Below are positions 1 to 12,157 of a stretch of DNA of 64,000 bases, piece after piece. Positions within the stretch are counted from its first letter, which is position 1, and each line of letters opens with the position of its first letter. The DNA lies in the NCBI GenBank assembly GCA_031308135.1, contig JAHLJT010000631.1:69501-133500 (forward strand). The letters are read 5' to 3'. The stretch is from Acheta domesticus. Its lineage: Eukaryota > Arthropoda > Insecta > Orthoptera > Gryllidae. The position numbers were made by a program, and so were the translations under genes. Below the pieces are notes generated by a model. It was given only the letters and a program-made list of their open reading frames with translations. It did not search any database and was not told where the DNA came from.

Positions 1-1064
1 ACAGTCACGTGCAGTATTATCATATAAATTGATTTCTTCTGAAGTAATATAAGAAGTTTGTTCCTGTAAGTCATAATAAAAAACAAATCCTCATTTTTGC
101 AAGTCTCCGGTAACACTATGTCAATGCTGTTCGTAGTTTTAAGTAAATTATAAAATATATTTCGACAATTTATTGTTGCCTACAGCTTTACTTTCTTATG
201 ATGGAAAAGAACCATGTTAATAAATACAATGTATACGTGTTACACTCGTAAAAATTTACCGAACTGTCATGGGCTGCATTTGACATTCGAAGCTTTTGCC
301 GTGCAACATGACTCCCTGTACGGCCTCACCTCCGCCTATTGGGAAAGCGTGGAGTCAGCCATCTAGTGGAATTTATATACATCATTGGCTATTGTTCCTT
401 GTGGAGAAAAGTTAAACAACTGAAGTAAATGCCATCTTGAATTCACGCCCACACCCGTGAAGTCAACGTCGTTTTCCTTTCCAGAGGGCGTTGCTATAGT
501 ACACTGATTTTTTTCTGAAGTGGCATTTTTAAGAATTGGTAAAGCATTTTAAAAATAATTCCTGTTGTTTCTTGATATTTTCCTGATCTGAAATCCAGAA
601 CTCCTGAAAATGAAATATCTGCCTCACAATTAGTGAAAACAATTGCTCTAGCAGAAGTACGTGTGGGGGAGTTAAATATAGATTAGCAGAAATGAATGCC
701 AAGCACTATGTTTTGGGTTTTGTGTTAAAGTTAAGGAGTTGCATCCTGTGAAAAATGCAAAAACGTGTTGACTGCTAGCCTAGATGAAGGCATGGCAAAA
801 AGTTTATTGCTTTGAAAAATTTCAAAATAACTTCAAATTTATGTGTGTTCTGCCAGTTTTAGTGAATGTGTATCATAGCAGTTTTATTGACAGAATATGT
901 TAAATTATTCATTAGCAAAATATTACTAGTCAGCTTATTACACTCTATTTTGTGAGTAGTTGTGGTGAAGGAAGGTGCCCTCTACCTGCCTGCCAACAAT
1001 AAGCGCAATCCGCTTTGACCTTCTGGGTGCAGCTTTTTTTATGACGATAAGAGTGCTTGTAAAA

Positions 1065-1072
<8 letters not shown>
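1..1072. other. Non-coding AT-rich sequence
   Basis: I see no open reading frame with recognisable protein similarity, no terminal repeats and no RNA gene here. It may be intron or intergenic DNA. Confidence 0.5.

Positions 1073-1118
<46 letters not shown>
1073..1118. repeat. (TA)n microsatellite
   Basis: This is an almost uninterrupted run of TA dinucleotides of about 45 bp. It gives rise to spurious IYIYIY reading frames on both strands. Confidence 0.95.
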
Positions 1119-1119
<1 letters not shown>

Positions 1120-3440
1120 ACCGTATGGTCAAAACACCAGCATTAGGCAAATCACAACATTTGAAAGTGGCGCGCAGACAATGAATCGACCGCGGGGTGA
1201 ATCAAACCGGACCGGTGAATGAGTGCCCGGAACGAGGGATTCGTGGCGACACATCGAGCGGAAGGGAGTCGAGAGAGAATGGCGGACGGGTAACGAGTGG
1301 AGGAGACGACAGAGGAGCGATGTGAGGATGTTGTGGAAGAAATCGGGACTAATCGAGGTAATGTGTGGTCAAAGGAATGAGAAGTGTGACAAACTCAGTA
1401 AGGAAAGTGATTAAGGATTGTTATAAATGTGTTCGAAAAGATATAATCACGAAATTTAGTTATAGAAGTGCAACGTTGGATAGACACGTGGGCGATACTG
1501 CATTTGTGACAAGTCGGCGTAGCTGTGCGGGTGCGGAACCGAATTGTGGGGGGGGGGGGGCTGTAAGCCGAAACTGGAATTCCGACGTGTGGGAAGAGAA
1601 ATTGGTGGCGGATACAACGCCGGTGTGCTAGAACGGACCGTTAGCGACACGTGTGCAGACGCAGAGCGACGGCGGCGCCAAGGCCACCTCGCGGCAGCGG
1701 CCACGGGCGAAAGCACGTGGCGTGGCTTCGCGAGGAAGGCAGCTAGTGGAAAGTTCAGATAAGTAACGATAGTTATAAATAAGAATGGATGGGGTCGGAT
1801 ATAGGGGACATGCCGGTTCAGGATGCTCATTGGAGTGATAAAGAAAAGTAACAGTGTCTGTGATGAGAGTGGAAAGCATGTAGTTTCAGAGATGGAAATA
1901 TTATGAACGGGAATAATAAATGTAAACAATAGGAACAATCAGACATAATAAAAGTGTTTAATTAATGTTCATTAACGATCTACGATCAGTTTGGTAATGT
2001 TAATTGTGTTATTAATGTAAAATGTTAGTCTCAATAAATCCTTGCCTGTGTAATAATAGAATCATCGAATTCAGACATGCTGATTAAAGTATCCCCATAA
2101 AAGAATTCCTGTACCCTAATGAACCAAAAATTTTATGATATGTGCATCCCGAGAGACCGACAAAGGTAAGTACGGTCACAATATTGTTTTATCCTGCGCA
2201 GCTAATCTGCACATCGTGCCTGGTTACAGGCGGAGGAGCAAGTGGATTCTGGTAGTTCATTAAAGGATGTTGTGATTTTCACTTATTTTGTATTTAGATG
2301 CAAAACAATACAATGATCTTATGATTACCTTAATCTAAATGAAAAATGGATGAATAACTTGTAACTATGTACAATTTGTTTAACTTAGCAAAGTTATGCC
2401 CATGCAATGAATTGATTTGGAAGTTAAGTTACATATAAGCCGGAAAATGATAATTTGTGAGTGAAGTTGGTAACAGATAATTTCAAGTTAGGTTCTGATG
2501 AATTTAGATTTAAGTTGCCGTGAGGAATTTAGTCAGATAGTTATAGCAAATGCTTTCCTGAATTTGGACACTCATCTGTTAGCGGCTGCAGGCTGGAGTA
2601 GAACTATGTGTAGAGAGGTGTCAGGCAGCTAGTCTCCGTTGACTAGGTCGTCGTCACTAGTTGCGTTGGCAGTCCCGCTGGTGCACTCGGAAGTCTACAA
2701 GTTCCCTGGAGAAACTCGAAGCTCGTGCGCAGATACAACCTCTTCGACACTCCGCGACAGTCCTGACTGTTGCCCGCGCGGGAACGGTGCAGTTGATTCA
2801 ATAGCTCAGGAAGTGCGTGCGACACAATTATGTTGCGGAATATTGCCGGCACCGCTCGTTCAAGATTTCGATACAGGCCGTTTGCACCACAAAGTTGGCT
2901 GCCGTATAGGAACGGCACAATATTGGAGTATAGCAGTTTACGAAGGCGTGTGCACCACAATTGTGCATTGCCAAGTGAGACCGACTCAACTGGTTGCAGC
3001 TATGTTGTCGACAATCAGCGGATCCGTTGGTTAAAAAGGTTTTTGAGAGTTCGTGCCTACACAGTTATTGTTCACACATACGAACGATACGAAGATTGTT
3101 TTAGCTGCACGAACGACATGTGCGCACCACGGCAGACAGAAGACGAGTGAGTGTTGTTGGCCGGCCGGCGAGGGCTGCAGCTGAGTGTGCCCTTGTGAAT
3201 AGCGTGGGATCGAGCGAGTCGGTGGCCCTCCGCAGGCCGGCCGCGTCCCGACCGCGGGCAGGGGGGGCCGGAAGAGGGGAGGGAAGGCGGCGGAGGCTTC
3301 TGTCCTTCCTTGTAAGATTGACCAAATATATTAAACGAACGTGTAGGTCGGTTGTAGGGAATTCTCGTGGGAATGTAGTTCCTTTGAAAATTTTGAGAAA
3401 ACAAAGTCGCGACCACAAAACTACATATAATTGAGTACTA
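1119..3440. other. GC-richer patches, no gene recognised
   Basis: GC-rich stretches (about 1190-1330, 1490-1750, 2640-3000 and 3120-3310) alternate with AT-rich sequence. A run of 12 G lies near 1549. The frames here are short, of low complexity and similar to nothing I know. The patches resemble promoter, 5' UTR or solo-LTR sequence, but I found no paired LTRs or target duplications. Confidence 0.35.
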
Positions 3441-3595
3441 ACAGAAAACCAAACCACAAATTGCAGAATGACAACATCAAGAAATAAACAAAGAAAACAT
3501 TTCATAACATTAGGGAAAAATCATCAGAGGGAAAATCAACTGCAAAATTAACTTAAATAACTTTTTTAAGTTGACACGACATATCACAGTCATAT

Positions 3596-4205
3596 CTTCT
3601 GTGACTAAATGAAATTGAAATTCAACGAATTGAACAAATGAGAACTTTGATGAGATGAGGAGTGCAGATAATGTAATGTCATAGGGAGAAGCACATGCCT
3701 TTCACAAGACAGAGTGTCATACTGCTTTCTGTTCATGAGGATTGAGGTTAATTCGTCCCTCAACATACACTACATCAACACTCATATATCATTTCTTGCA
3801 CGAAATTCTCTGGAATTACAAAAAAGATATCTTTTGCACAACTTCACTCAATACCAAAACACAAAATTTTTAAAATTGGCACAAATTTGAATCACATCAA
3901 TATTCTCTGTGACAAAATTAAATTGAAATTCAAACAAATTGATGTCAAAAATCTCCAGTGAGATCAAATATGCCCATGAAGTACCAAAACATTGAATGTA
4001 ACTGTCCCTCAACAAAACTTCATTAACATTCACATGTAATTTTCTTGCACACAAATCACTGAAATTACAAAGAAATCTTTTTCACAATTTCACTCAACAC
4101 CAAAACACAAAATTATCATGAATCATTTTTAAAATTGGCACACATTAGAATCGCAATATTCTTTGTGACAAAATTAAATTGAAATTCAAACAAATTGAAT
4201 AAAAT
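3596..4205. repeat. Degenerate tandem repeat, unit about 250 bp
   Basis: A block containing CCCTCAACA..., CTTGCAC..., ACAACTTCACTCAA..., GTGACAAAATTAAATTG and AATTCAAACAAATTGA occurs near 3756-3950 and again near 4011-4200, offset by about 245-255 bp. A partial third copy is at 3596-3640. The copies have clearly diverged. There is no coding potential. Confidence 0.7.
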
Positions 4206-5101
4206 AAATTTTTGAAAAGCACAGAAGTATTCAAGATACGTGGCATAAAACTACTATGGAAAATTAGCATTTATTATAGCATACACCTTTGGTTGAAATT
4301 GAAATTATGTCTTATTTCTTCGCCACAGGTGTTCGGGCCCACGGCAAAGCAGGAATAATTACTTTAATTTTCACAATGCAAGGCAGAATAGCTAAGATGC
4401 GTAATCGGCAGCATTAATATATTTGAGATGTTTAAGTTCACTCGGATTCTTCAACAGTTCATAGCAAATATAATTTTATAACTCTCTTAATGATCCATAA
4501 ATAGCTTTAATGTATTTATGACTTCACCTAGAGTTAGCACAACCATCCATTATACTCCTTTTAAAAAAAGAAACTGCACTTACATCTTATTAACATGACA
4601 AAATTCTTTCAAAAATCAGTAAAAGCCTCCCATCATAAAAATGCTTAACTTCAAATATCTTCTGCATATGTTACAAAGTTACTATGAGAATACCCATAGA
4701 CCGTATATACCAGTTCATGGGAGATTGATTTGCCATAAACATATGGCGAAACATTCTCCGAGAGTGAACTACGAGAGCCATACCTAAACGTGCATTCTGT
4801 AGTCAATGACTACAAAATTCTCATTTCTCTTTATGATATACGGGCGTCCACTATAGTCAATTCAAAATTATTTTCTCTTGAATACCGACCGTAGTTCGGG
4901 GGCCGTGGCGTTTGCCAAACGGCGCGGCACTCACAACGTAAAGAGGCGGCGGCCGGCGCTCTATCGTGCGCCTAAGCGCAACGCGAATTCCTTGTAACCA
5001 CGTCGAGCTCCAGTGCTCCAAAACCAGACGCATCAACACCGTTGGCCGTGCCTCTAGCCACGGCAGTGCGAGAATGCGGCGAATCTCGCAAATAGTCTTT
5101 T

Positions 5102-5103
<2 letters not shown>
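4206..5103. other. Non-coding, no feature recognised
   Basis: The sequence is AT-rich to 4870 and then GC-rich at about 4890-5090. The GC-rich part gives a minus-strand frame rich in Arg and Pro that resembles no family I know. Confidence 0.4.

Positions 5104-5146
<43 letters not shown>
5104..5146. repeat. (TA)n microsatellite
   Basis: A perfect run of about 21 TA units, flanked by TTTTCAA and CACACAG. Confidence 0.95.
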
Positions 5147-5152
<6 letters not shown>

Positions 5153-5317
5153 GATGACACCACATAATGACATTCGAAAATTCAGAAAATGAAATCTGTG
5201 CCATTTTTGTAATCGTACTTCGCTCCCAAAAAAGAAAAAAGGTGTCAGTTTTGAGAAAATTTCGAAAATATTTTTCTCTAAAAAAACTGTTTTCCGTTGG
5301 AGCATTAAAGATTTTTA

Positions 5318-5660
5318 CTTTCCCTTACACTATACGTACGTATAGGGAGAGTTATGTATTGCTGCGAGAAAAAACGGCGGATTTTCGGCAGAAAAACTCT
5401 TATTCCAGTGCCCTGGTAACGACAAAGTGGATAAATTCAGTTGCTAAATTAAGAAAAACTCTCCTAAAACGTGGTACAGCCGGAATACCTGTTTTGTGGG
5501 TCCTTGATACCGAAAACCCAATTGTAAGCAAAACGTCTGTCCGTCCGTCCGTCCGTCTGTGAATAACGCTAGCAAGTAAACAGCTCAGCCGATTTTCTCC
5601 AAAATTGATACTTGACCCAATTGATCTGGCTGATCTCGTGGCCACTTCTGTGAATTACAT
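5318..5660 (-). repeat. PAL repeat family, terminal fragment
   Basis: Read on the minus strand this matches the terminal part of the PAL family described at 22840-25317. It has the CGGACGGACGGACAGACG-like stretch (5538-5562), the TCGGTATCAAGGACCCAC motif (5500-5517), and the block ending at TATACGTACGTATAG before the run into GGGAAAGTAA (5318-5345). The same order is seen on the plus strand at 13412-13771 and 63160-63526. Confidence 0.75.
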
Positions 5661-6720
5661 GTTATTGTTGTGACTTGATATCGCTGTAAGGTATCAGGCG
5701 TCTTTTTGCAATTCAAGTTTACAAAAATGTTGTATTGTATTTTATGTAGTTGTAGAATTCACATAGTTTTGACAACATTGCAATGGAAAAAGTGAGTTGT
5801 TCGATTCTTAGTTGAATTGGACGTTTTCAAATAATAGCTAAGATGTTAATGGCCTAGAAAGTGCAATATTGTAATCCTAAGTTGCTGTTTCCAATTACAC
5901 GGGAAAGTATTTGCTGTTATAGCACCACTAGTTCCTCTATACTATGTTAGTAGTATGCGGGAACATGAAAACAAGACTCCGTGCAGCAGAACGATTTTCG
6001 TGCTTCACGTTCACCCACATTCATTCTCTCCCAATTGTCACGCGGCCCCCACGTCGTATATCTCTGGGCCTTCCATATGATAAACACTCATGTTCGTGAA
6101 ATAAAACGAAGATGTATCTGAAAAGATAATTTTTTTTCTGATAAATTAATAATCGTAAATATTCTTTGTAAATACGCTTCTGATAATCGTAAATATGGAT
6201 CACCTAAAAGTTGCGATCAATGAACATACACAGTTATCGTTGATCATCTAAGTGCTCACGAAAAGGTCATTCAATATCGCATGCCACAAGTTTGCATGTC
6301 AGATACTAGCTGGACGTGCTGCTCCGTTGTACTTAAAAGATGCCACTTCAAGAGTACTTCAGAAAGGAAGTTTCTTGCATAAGCATCCTTATTCGTGTTA
6401 AGATCAGTCTGCATGTTAACTTCAGACAACAACATATTGTTGGTACAAATTTTTGATGAATATATTGTATTGTACAGAATGTACTGTCGTAATAATTTCC
6501 TTATATCCCTCTATTTTGGTTACCTAAAGCGTCGATTTACAGATACTCCGTGCGAGCAAACGCGACCCTATTGATTCCGTGAATATGGGAGTGTTAATCA
6601 TTTAACAATGCCAATCATTTGTTCACGGTAGCATTTTTCAAGCATAATAAAGTGAAATTGGAGCGCCACCGCGAGGTAGGATGGCTGGAAAGTGCTATTC
6701 TCCCGATTTGGCCAGAGGCC
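5661..6720. other. Non-coding, no feature recognised
   Basis: AT-rich sequence without a recognisable gene. A short PAL-like end motif, TAGCACCACTAGTT, lies at about 5920. Confidence 0.4.
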
Positions 6721-7231
6721 CAAAAAGTAATCGTTTTTCAGCGCGCTCTAGCGTCTAAACCGTTATTTACAGATTTAAAGTTTATATATTCATTTTATAG
6801 AAAATTGTATTTACATTAATTTTGTAAATAACAATTGTCTTAATAGAACCCGAGCGGGGAATTAGTACTGAAATGGCGATGTAATGCTGCGTCGAAATGT
6901 GACTACAGTCCAGTCAAATGGTATCTGACCCAGGAAAAAATACCGGAAGTTTTTTCTCAACAGTTCGTATGTTTTTGAGAGTGCTGAATTCGAATTTGAT
7001 GTTTGTCACCTCAAAAAGGGTCGGTATCACATAGAAAATTGCAAATAACCCTAAACACTTCGCATTTTTTTTAGTTTTTCGCTTATATCTTCAAAACTAT
7101 GCGTTATATTGAGACAATTGTTATTTACAAAATTAATGTAAATACAATTTTCTACAAAATGAATATATAAACTTTAAATCTGTAAATAACGGTTTAGACG
7201 CTAGAGCGCACTGAAAAACGATTACTTTTTG
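6721..7231. repeat. Foldback (hairpin) element with ~120-bp arms
   Basis: The segment 6721-6840 is almost exactly the reverse complement of 7113-7231. Shared blocks are CAAAAAGTAATCGTTTTTCA, TCTAGCGTCTAAACCG and AATTTTGTAAATAACAATTG. The spacer is about 270 bp and encodes nothing recognisable. Outside the arms a shorter match (GTGCTATTC/GAATAGCAC) continues imperfectly. This is a MITE or foldback transposon; I could not define a target duplication. Confidence 0.8.
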
Positions 7232-7239
7232 GCGCGAAT

Positions 7240-8104
7240 AGCACTCTTTACTATTACGTAAAGTTCATTTTTGGTCATTCTTTTTGAAAATTATACAAAT
7301 GTATTTTTTTGAAGGATCTCTCACACCCTTAATATGCACATTTCCATCAACTTCTAAACAGTATTGTATTTGTAACGTAAAGTATTTCAAATGACTTTTA
7401 ATGATGTTTTTCGAAAACTAAATAATTTTCTGAGAAAACGAGCTTCAAATTTGAATTTACAGTAGCGCGTAGACGCCATTTTCTTAAAAACGGCTCCAAA
7501 TTTGCAATTTCAAAACTTATAAACTTACGCTACCCTTCTCATATTTTAAAACAATTTTACATGATGTTTTAAAAACATTCTTGTTTAGAACAGATTTCAT
7601 GTGACAAAAACATTTCCAACATGAATAGTTTATTTTTTGCAATTTTCTTTTTTTGTTTGAAAATTTCAAAAATACGACCGTGTGCAGTAAATGAGATCAG
7701 TATAATTTTATTTACCATCACTTGCTATAGACAAGGAAAAATTTAGAGTAAAAATGAAGTGTCGTTTTTTAGCAAAAATTATTAAAAATTGTTTTTCAAA
7801 AGTACGTATATTTCACGCAAAATTACACAATAAGTACTGAAATTTTCGAAAAATTGAACATGACCTTATTTAAAGATGTGTTTTTGATGAACACATTTTA
7901 ACGAGGCAAAAAACCTCTATCTTCAATATTCTAGTTGTAGCAAAACGCTGAAAAACATTAATCTTTTGCAAATTTTCGGAAAATCAAGTATTTCAATGAA
8001 AATGAGACCTGCACCATTTTCTTAAACGTCCTTCACACTAACACTATTTAATCGAAAACGTTGCAGCCATTTCTCTGAAAATTTTGAACATGTTCCAGGG
8101 GTTT
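7240..8104. repeat. PAL repeat, piece upstream of BEL-1
   Basis: Positions 7260-7500 match the family in minus orientation (for example ACAGTAGCGCG... then GCCATTTTCTTAAAAACGGC). Positions 7740-8104 match in plus orientation (TCTATCTTCAATATTCTAG, AAAATGAGACCT). The orientation therefore flips near 7500-7740, as it does in the 22840-25317 palindrome. The copy is interrupted at 8104 by BEL-1 and resumes at 13412. Confidence 0.7.
8100..8104. other. Target site duplication GGTTT of BEL-1 (left)
   Basis: GGTTT directly precedes the 5' LTR and is repeated at 13407-13411 after the 3' LTR. A 5-bp duplication is usual for BEL/Pao integrase. Confidence 0.9.
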
Positions 8105-9353
8105 TGTTACGTCCCAATTTAAAACTATTTATTGAATTTTTTATTTCCTTGCACCCAGGGGACTCTTGCAGCACAATTCTTTATACTCAATTATTTGAAC
8201 AACCAGTGTAGTGTGTTGAAAAATATGTGAGTGAAATCGGTCGGAGTGGCATCGTACGCAGGAATGCAGTCCTTGCCTCGCCCAGCTGGACCCCTGCACC
8301 CCTGCTGGACCACCCTCCGCGCGTCCCGCCCCCATTGGGGTGGCGACTGCGAACGTGCCGGAGGCTGTTATTCCAGGCGCATTTTTTTTGGCAACTTCCT
8401 GTCCGAGCCCCTCCGGCTCCAAGGGCATGCGTGCGCGCTGAGTGCGTGCACAAGCTTCGCCATCTCCCCAACAGCGCTAGCCCTCAGACACACACGCAAA
8501 TTGACACTAGCGCCCCTGTGTGCCACGAAAGGACAACATTTCGACCGACCAGTCTTCAAAAACTTTTCATCCGACGAGATCAAGGACTCTTGTGGCAACC
8601 TCCGCAGAGGTCAGACGTACTTTCGTATGCGGTGCAAAATCTATTTTGCCTACCGCAATCTGTTGCAAGAAGCGGCTCTCTAGCATTTACTTACAATATG
8701 CGGTGCAACGCCTAGTTGCCTACTGCAATCTGCTAGAAGACGCTGCTCTGCACAACATTTTAATTTGGGGTCGCAACTCTGCGCCATCCCCGTCAACAAT
8801 CTCCTGCTGCTGCAACATCTCTCGACCGACATCTGCTGCAAGAAACACCCACCAGAGCTCCAACGGATAAGTGACTACTTATTTCAAACTTCTTTCTGAT
8901 GCATCAGAAATCTACTTGAGTGCACTCTTTAAATCTATTTAAATTTAACGCAAGAAAGGACTTTAATTTTTTGGCAACTTCTGACTTCAAGATTACTGTT
9001 TTTCAATTACTTTTGTTCATTTCTTTTTCATTACTTTTTTCACATCAATTTTTTATCTTCCTGTTTTTTAATATTTTTTTTGTTTGTTTACTAACCTTTT
9101 AACTCAAATTTTTTAGTAATTAAATATTTGTTATTTTTTATTACAGCTAATGTTGTTCTTTTTTGCCCTATCATATTCCATCCATCTATGCAATACCATA
9201 CAGCTCAATTAATTTTATGTGTTATGTGTATCATTTAATTTACAGTCTGCTGGTCCTCCAAATATATAAATATAAAGCTATCAGAGATTCCTCCATATTC
9301 TACTTTTCTTTTTTATACTGCCAAATCACATTTTGCAGACGATACACGTAACA
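8105..9353 (+). repeat. 5' LTR of BEL-1
   Basis: This LTR is 1249 bp with inverted ends TGTTAC/GTAACA. It is GC-rich in its first half (about 8230-8870) and T-rich later. Every reading frame in it is repeated with the same length and sequence 4053 bp downstream. No protein is recognised; the frames of 162 and 150 residues in the GC-rich half look like chance frames. Confidence 0.93.
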
Positions 9354-9357
9354 TATT

Positions 9358-9375
9358 TGGTCCTCCGGGCCGGAT
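9358..9375 (+). other. Candidate primer binding site of BEL-1
   Basis: TGGTCCTCCGGGCCGGA begins 4 nt after the 5' LTR. It starts with TGG, as expected for pairing with the CCA end of a tRNA. I do not assign the tRNA. Confidence 0.5.
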
Positions 9376-9635
9376 ATTTATTTCCAGTTATTAGACAATA
9401 CGTTGTATTGTATTGCATTTGGATGTGTTTGTAGGGCAAACAAAATTGTATTCGTGTGTAGTGATAAGTGTTCATTTTCACATAATTGTTATTACGCATC
9501 GTAACAGTGAATTGTGTCTGCAAGTCTCCCCTTGACGTGCAGGGCTATCGTGGCAAGACATTATTTTTGTTTTGGGTGATAGAAGGTTTTATTTCAACCT
9601 CTTAAATTTTTTTTTGTAAATTTTAATAAATCAAA

Positions 9636-11744
9636 ATGGGTCCAAAGAAAAATAGGCAGTTAGACCCCCACGCAGGCCATGAAACCACTCAACAAGAGCA
9701 TCAAAGAAATAATTTCAAAAAATTATTAATTTCCTCAATGAACGCATTGCGTAGTTATGAAATTAAAGATAGGCTATCCTATAACGTGTTAATAGAAAAA
9801 CAGGCACGTCTCACTAATCTTTATGAACAATTTGCTCAAGTATCAATGCAATCTGAATTTTCTGATTCTGACTTTAGGGAATACGAAAATATTGAGGACG
9901 AGTACGTCACTCTCTTAGCTCAGATTAAGATTATTCTCAGTGAGAACAATCACCACTCCGATCAAATTTCGGAGAATTCTGTTAACAACGAACAGCATGT
10001 GTGCTCATCTTTTGCAAATTCTCGAACACAACAATCAGTCAGGTTACCGGAAATCTCTATTCCTAAATTCAATGGAGATTTTGCGAATTGGACGAATTTC
10101 AAGGAAATCTTTACGGCCTTGATTATAAAAAATACCACTATAGAAGATGTCGCAAGGTTTCATCACCTAAATACTGCTCTTGAAGGGGAACCCCTTTCAT
10201 TGCTACGTAGTCTACCGGCATCAGCCCTCAATTTTCAGGTAGCATGGAATCTTCTTTGTACTAGATATGATAACACCCGTTTGATAATATCTAGCTACCT
10301 GAAAAAGCTTCTAAAACCGCCCGAATTACAAGCAGGGTCGCCTCAGTCCTTGAGAGCTTTATTAGATCATTTTGTCACTAATTACAATGCGCTGAAGGTA
10401 ATTCAAAATGAACTACCTCTTGATGAATTGCTCATTTCTCAGTTGTTGTTAGAGTCTCTAGACCTGGAAACTTTGCGTGAATGGGAAAGTTCATCTAACA
10501 CAGATAAAATGCCCTCCCTTAACGATCTGACCACATTTCTTGAAAAAAGATGTAAAATCTTAGATCTCGTTAATATTAATAAAGTAAATGTCGAAGTACA
10601 TCTAAAGCAAGGAGCATCGTCATCACGCCCCACTTCAAAACAGGGTACGAGCAATTGCGCTTGCTGTTCCGGCCCACATCCAATTTATTTGTGTGCTGAT
10701 TTCAATAAAATGAGTCCGCAGAAAAGGATAGCCGTAGTAACTGACAAGAAGTTATGTCGAAATTGTTTAAAATATTATAGTCCTGGTCATACTTGTTCAA
10801 AGGGAACGTGTCGTCAGTGCGACAAACGTCATCATACGTTGCTACATTTAGGTGATAAAATTTCCAGTAAGCCTCAAACGCAATCAAACGTGATGTCAGC
10901 TAATGCTAACGCGTGTTCAGACATGAACACCACGAGTTCCGCGCCCTCAGCTGGAATCTCGGAACACATTGAAGCTCAGGTAAAGTCGCAGGATTCGTCT
11001 AAGATATCGTTTTGCACTTTGCCTGCAGTTCATACGTCACGATGCCTTCTCGCCACCGCGGCAGTGCAGATAAGGAAAAGGGACGGATCTTACGTGCAGT
11101 GCACGGCAATTATGGACTCCGGATCCAATTGTAATTTAATTACTGAATCTTTAGTTGAAAGACTTCAACTCAATACTTTTGATGCCTCTATAAATATCTG
11201 CGGCATAGCAGCTTCTCAGACACGAGCTACTCGCGGGGTATCACTTGAAGTTGGCGCCAGCGCCACGAATTGGCGCACTAACTTAGGTGCTTACGTTATA
11301 CCACAGATTAGTTCTCAACTACCAACGGTAGATTTAGATCCATCTTCGTGGAATATTCCGAGTAACATGACTCTGGCGGACCCGCATTTCGCTAATGCTA
11401 AGTCCATCGATTTGTTGTTAGGTTCGGAAATATTTTACTCAATATTGGCTACGGGAAATGTTTCATTAGGACCTGAAAAACCTGTCATGCAGAACACCTT
11501 GTTAGGCTGGTTAATAGCTGGTCGTCTACCGTGTTTGCAGGAGTCAAAACAATCTACGAGTTATTACTCGGCATTTATATCATCTAATCACGAAAGTTTA
11601 GAGGAAACACAGTTTGAATTAAACAAGTTTTGGCAATTAGAGGAACTGCCCGCGGCTAAACAATCCTCTCCAGAAAATGAACATTGCGAAGATTTCTTTC
11701 GCGAATCTATCTCACTCGCGATCGCGACGGTAGATATATCATAA
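9636..11744 (+). CDS. BEL-1 Gag and aspartic protease polyprotein (truncated pol)
   Basis: An open frame of 702 codons starts from an ATG 282 bp after the LTR. Seen in it: a Gag-like DUF1759 region around residues 140-290 (FNGDFANWTNF), a cysteine/histidine zinc-knuckle region at about 340-405 (CACCSGPHP, LCRNCLKYY, CRQCDKRHHTLLH), and a retropepsin-like DUF1758 domain with the active-site triplet in AIMDSGSNCN near residue 493. Gag would package the RNA and the protease would cut the polyprotein. The frame ends at 11744 where a one-base shift moves the pol reading to another frame (11684-12016). No clear slippery heptamer is visible, so I read this as a mutation, not programmed frameshifting. 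Family membership is confident. Confidence 0.88.
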   Translation: MGPKKNRQLDPHAGHETTQQEHQRNNFKKLLISSMNALRSYEIKDRLSYNVLIEKQARLTNLYEQFAQVSMQSEFSDSDFREYENIEDEYVTLLAQIKIILSENNHHSDQISENSVNNEQHVCSSFANSRTQQSVRLPEISIPKFNGDFANWTNFKEIFTALIIKNTTIEDVARFHHLNTALEGEPLSLLRSLPASALNFQVAWNLLCTRYDNTRLIISSYLKKLLKPPELQAGSPQSLRALLDHFVTNYNALKVIQNELPLDELLISQLLLESLDLETLREWESSSNTDKMPSLNDLTTFLEKRCKILDLVNINKVNVEVHLKQGASSSRPTSKQGTSNCACCSGPHPIYLCADFNKMSPQKRIAVVTDKKLCRNCLKYYSPGHTCSKGTCRQCDKRHHTLLHLGDKISSKPQTQSNVMSANANACSDMNTTSSAPSAGISEHIEAQVKSQDSSKISFCTLPAVHTSRCLLATAAVQIRKRDGSYVQCTAIMDSGSNCNLITESLVERLQLNTFDASINICGIAASQTRATRGVSLEVGASATNWRTNLGAYVIPQISSQLPTVDLDPSSWNIPSNMTLADPHFANAKSIDLLLGSEIFYSILATGNVSLGPEKPVMQNTLLGWLIAGRLPCLQESKQSTSYYSAFISSNHESLEETQFELNKFWQLEELPAAKQSSPENEHCEDFFRESISLAIATVDIS

Positions 11745-12016
11745 AACTCCCTCGCAAATTAAATGCACCGAATTTAGGCACAAATCAATCTCAGGCAAAA
11801 CGGCGTTTCTTGTCATTGGAAACCAGGCTTCAGAAAGATCCGGAACTCAAGCATAACTATGTAGAGTTCATGAAGGAGTATGAAAACTTGGGCCACATGG
11901 TTGAAGTGACCTCCAGCTCCATGGATAATTTCGGCTATTACATCCCTCACCATCCAATTCTGAAACCATCTAGTTCAACCACGAAATTACGCGTAGTATA
12001 TGTCGCTTCCAATTAA
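11684..12016 (+). pseudogene. BEL-1 reverse transcriptase N-terminal remnant
   Basis: A 110-codon frame overlaps the end of the Gag-protease frame. From about 11717 it carries the conserved BEL linker and start of RT: GRYIIKLPRK, then LKHNYVEFMKEYENLGHMVE, then YYIPHHPILKP and LRVVY. BEL-2 has the same blocks in the same order at 17270-17430. The similarity stops abruptly at about 12012 and stop codons follow. The conserved SGLSLND block, the YVDD active site, RNase H and integrase are all missing. This is the left edge of a large internal deletion that ends before 12158. Confidence 0.85.
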
Positions 12017-12157
12017 TAAGTTAGCACCCTTACCTATTTCATAAGATAGAATAGTTTTCTTTATCATTGGGACTTCACATTGTTCTTATTAAAATTCTCT
12101 ATTTTATTTCTTTTTTACAAATGACACTCCTGTGTCGTGCCATTTGGGCGGGCAGTA

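Noticed and set aside
938..1184. Reading frames across the TA run (also at 4857-5305 and 30390-30707)
   Set aside because: The IYIYIY peptides are translations of dinucleotide repeats, not genes.
8227..8715. 162- and 150-codon frames in the BEL-1 LTR, repeated at 12280
   Set aside because: They overlap in different frames within an LTR, show no domain, and are duplicated only because the LTR is.
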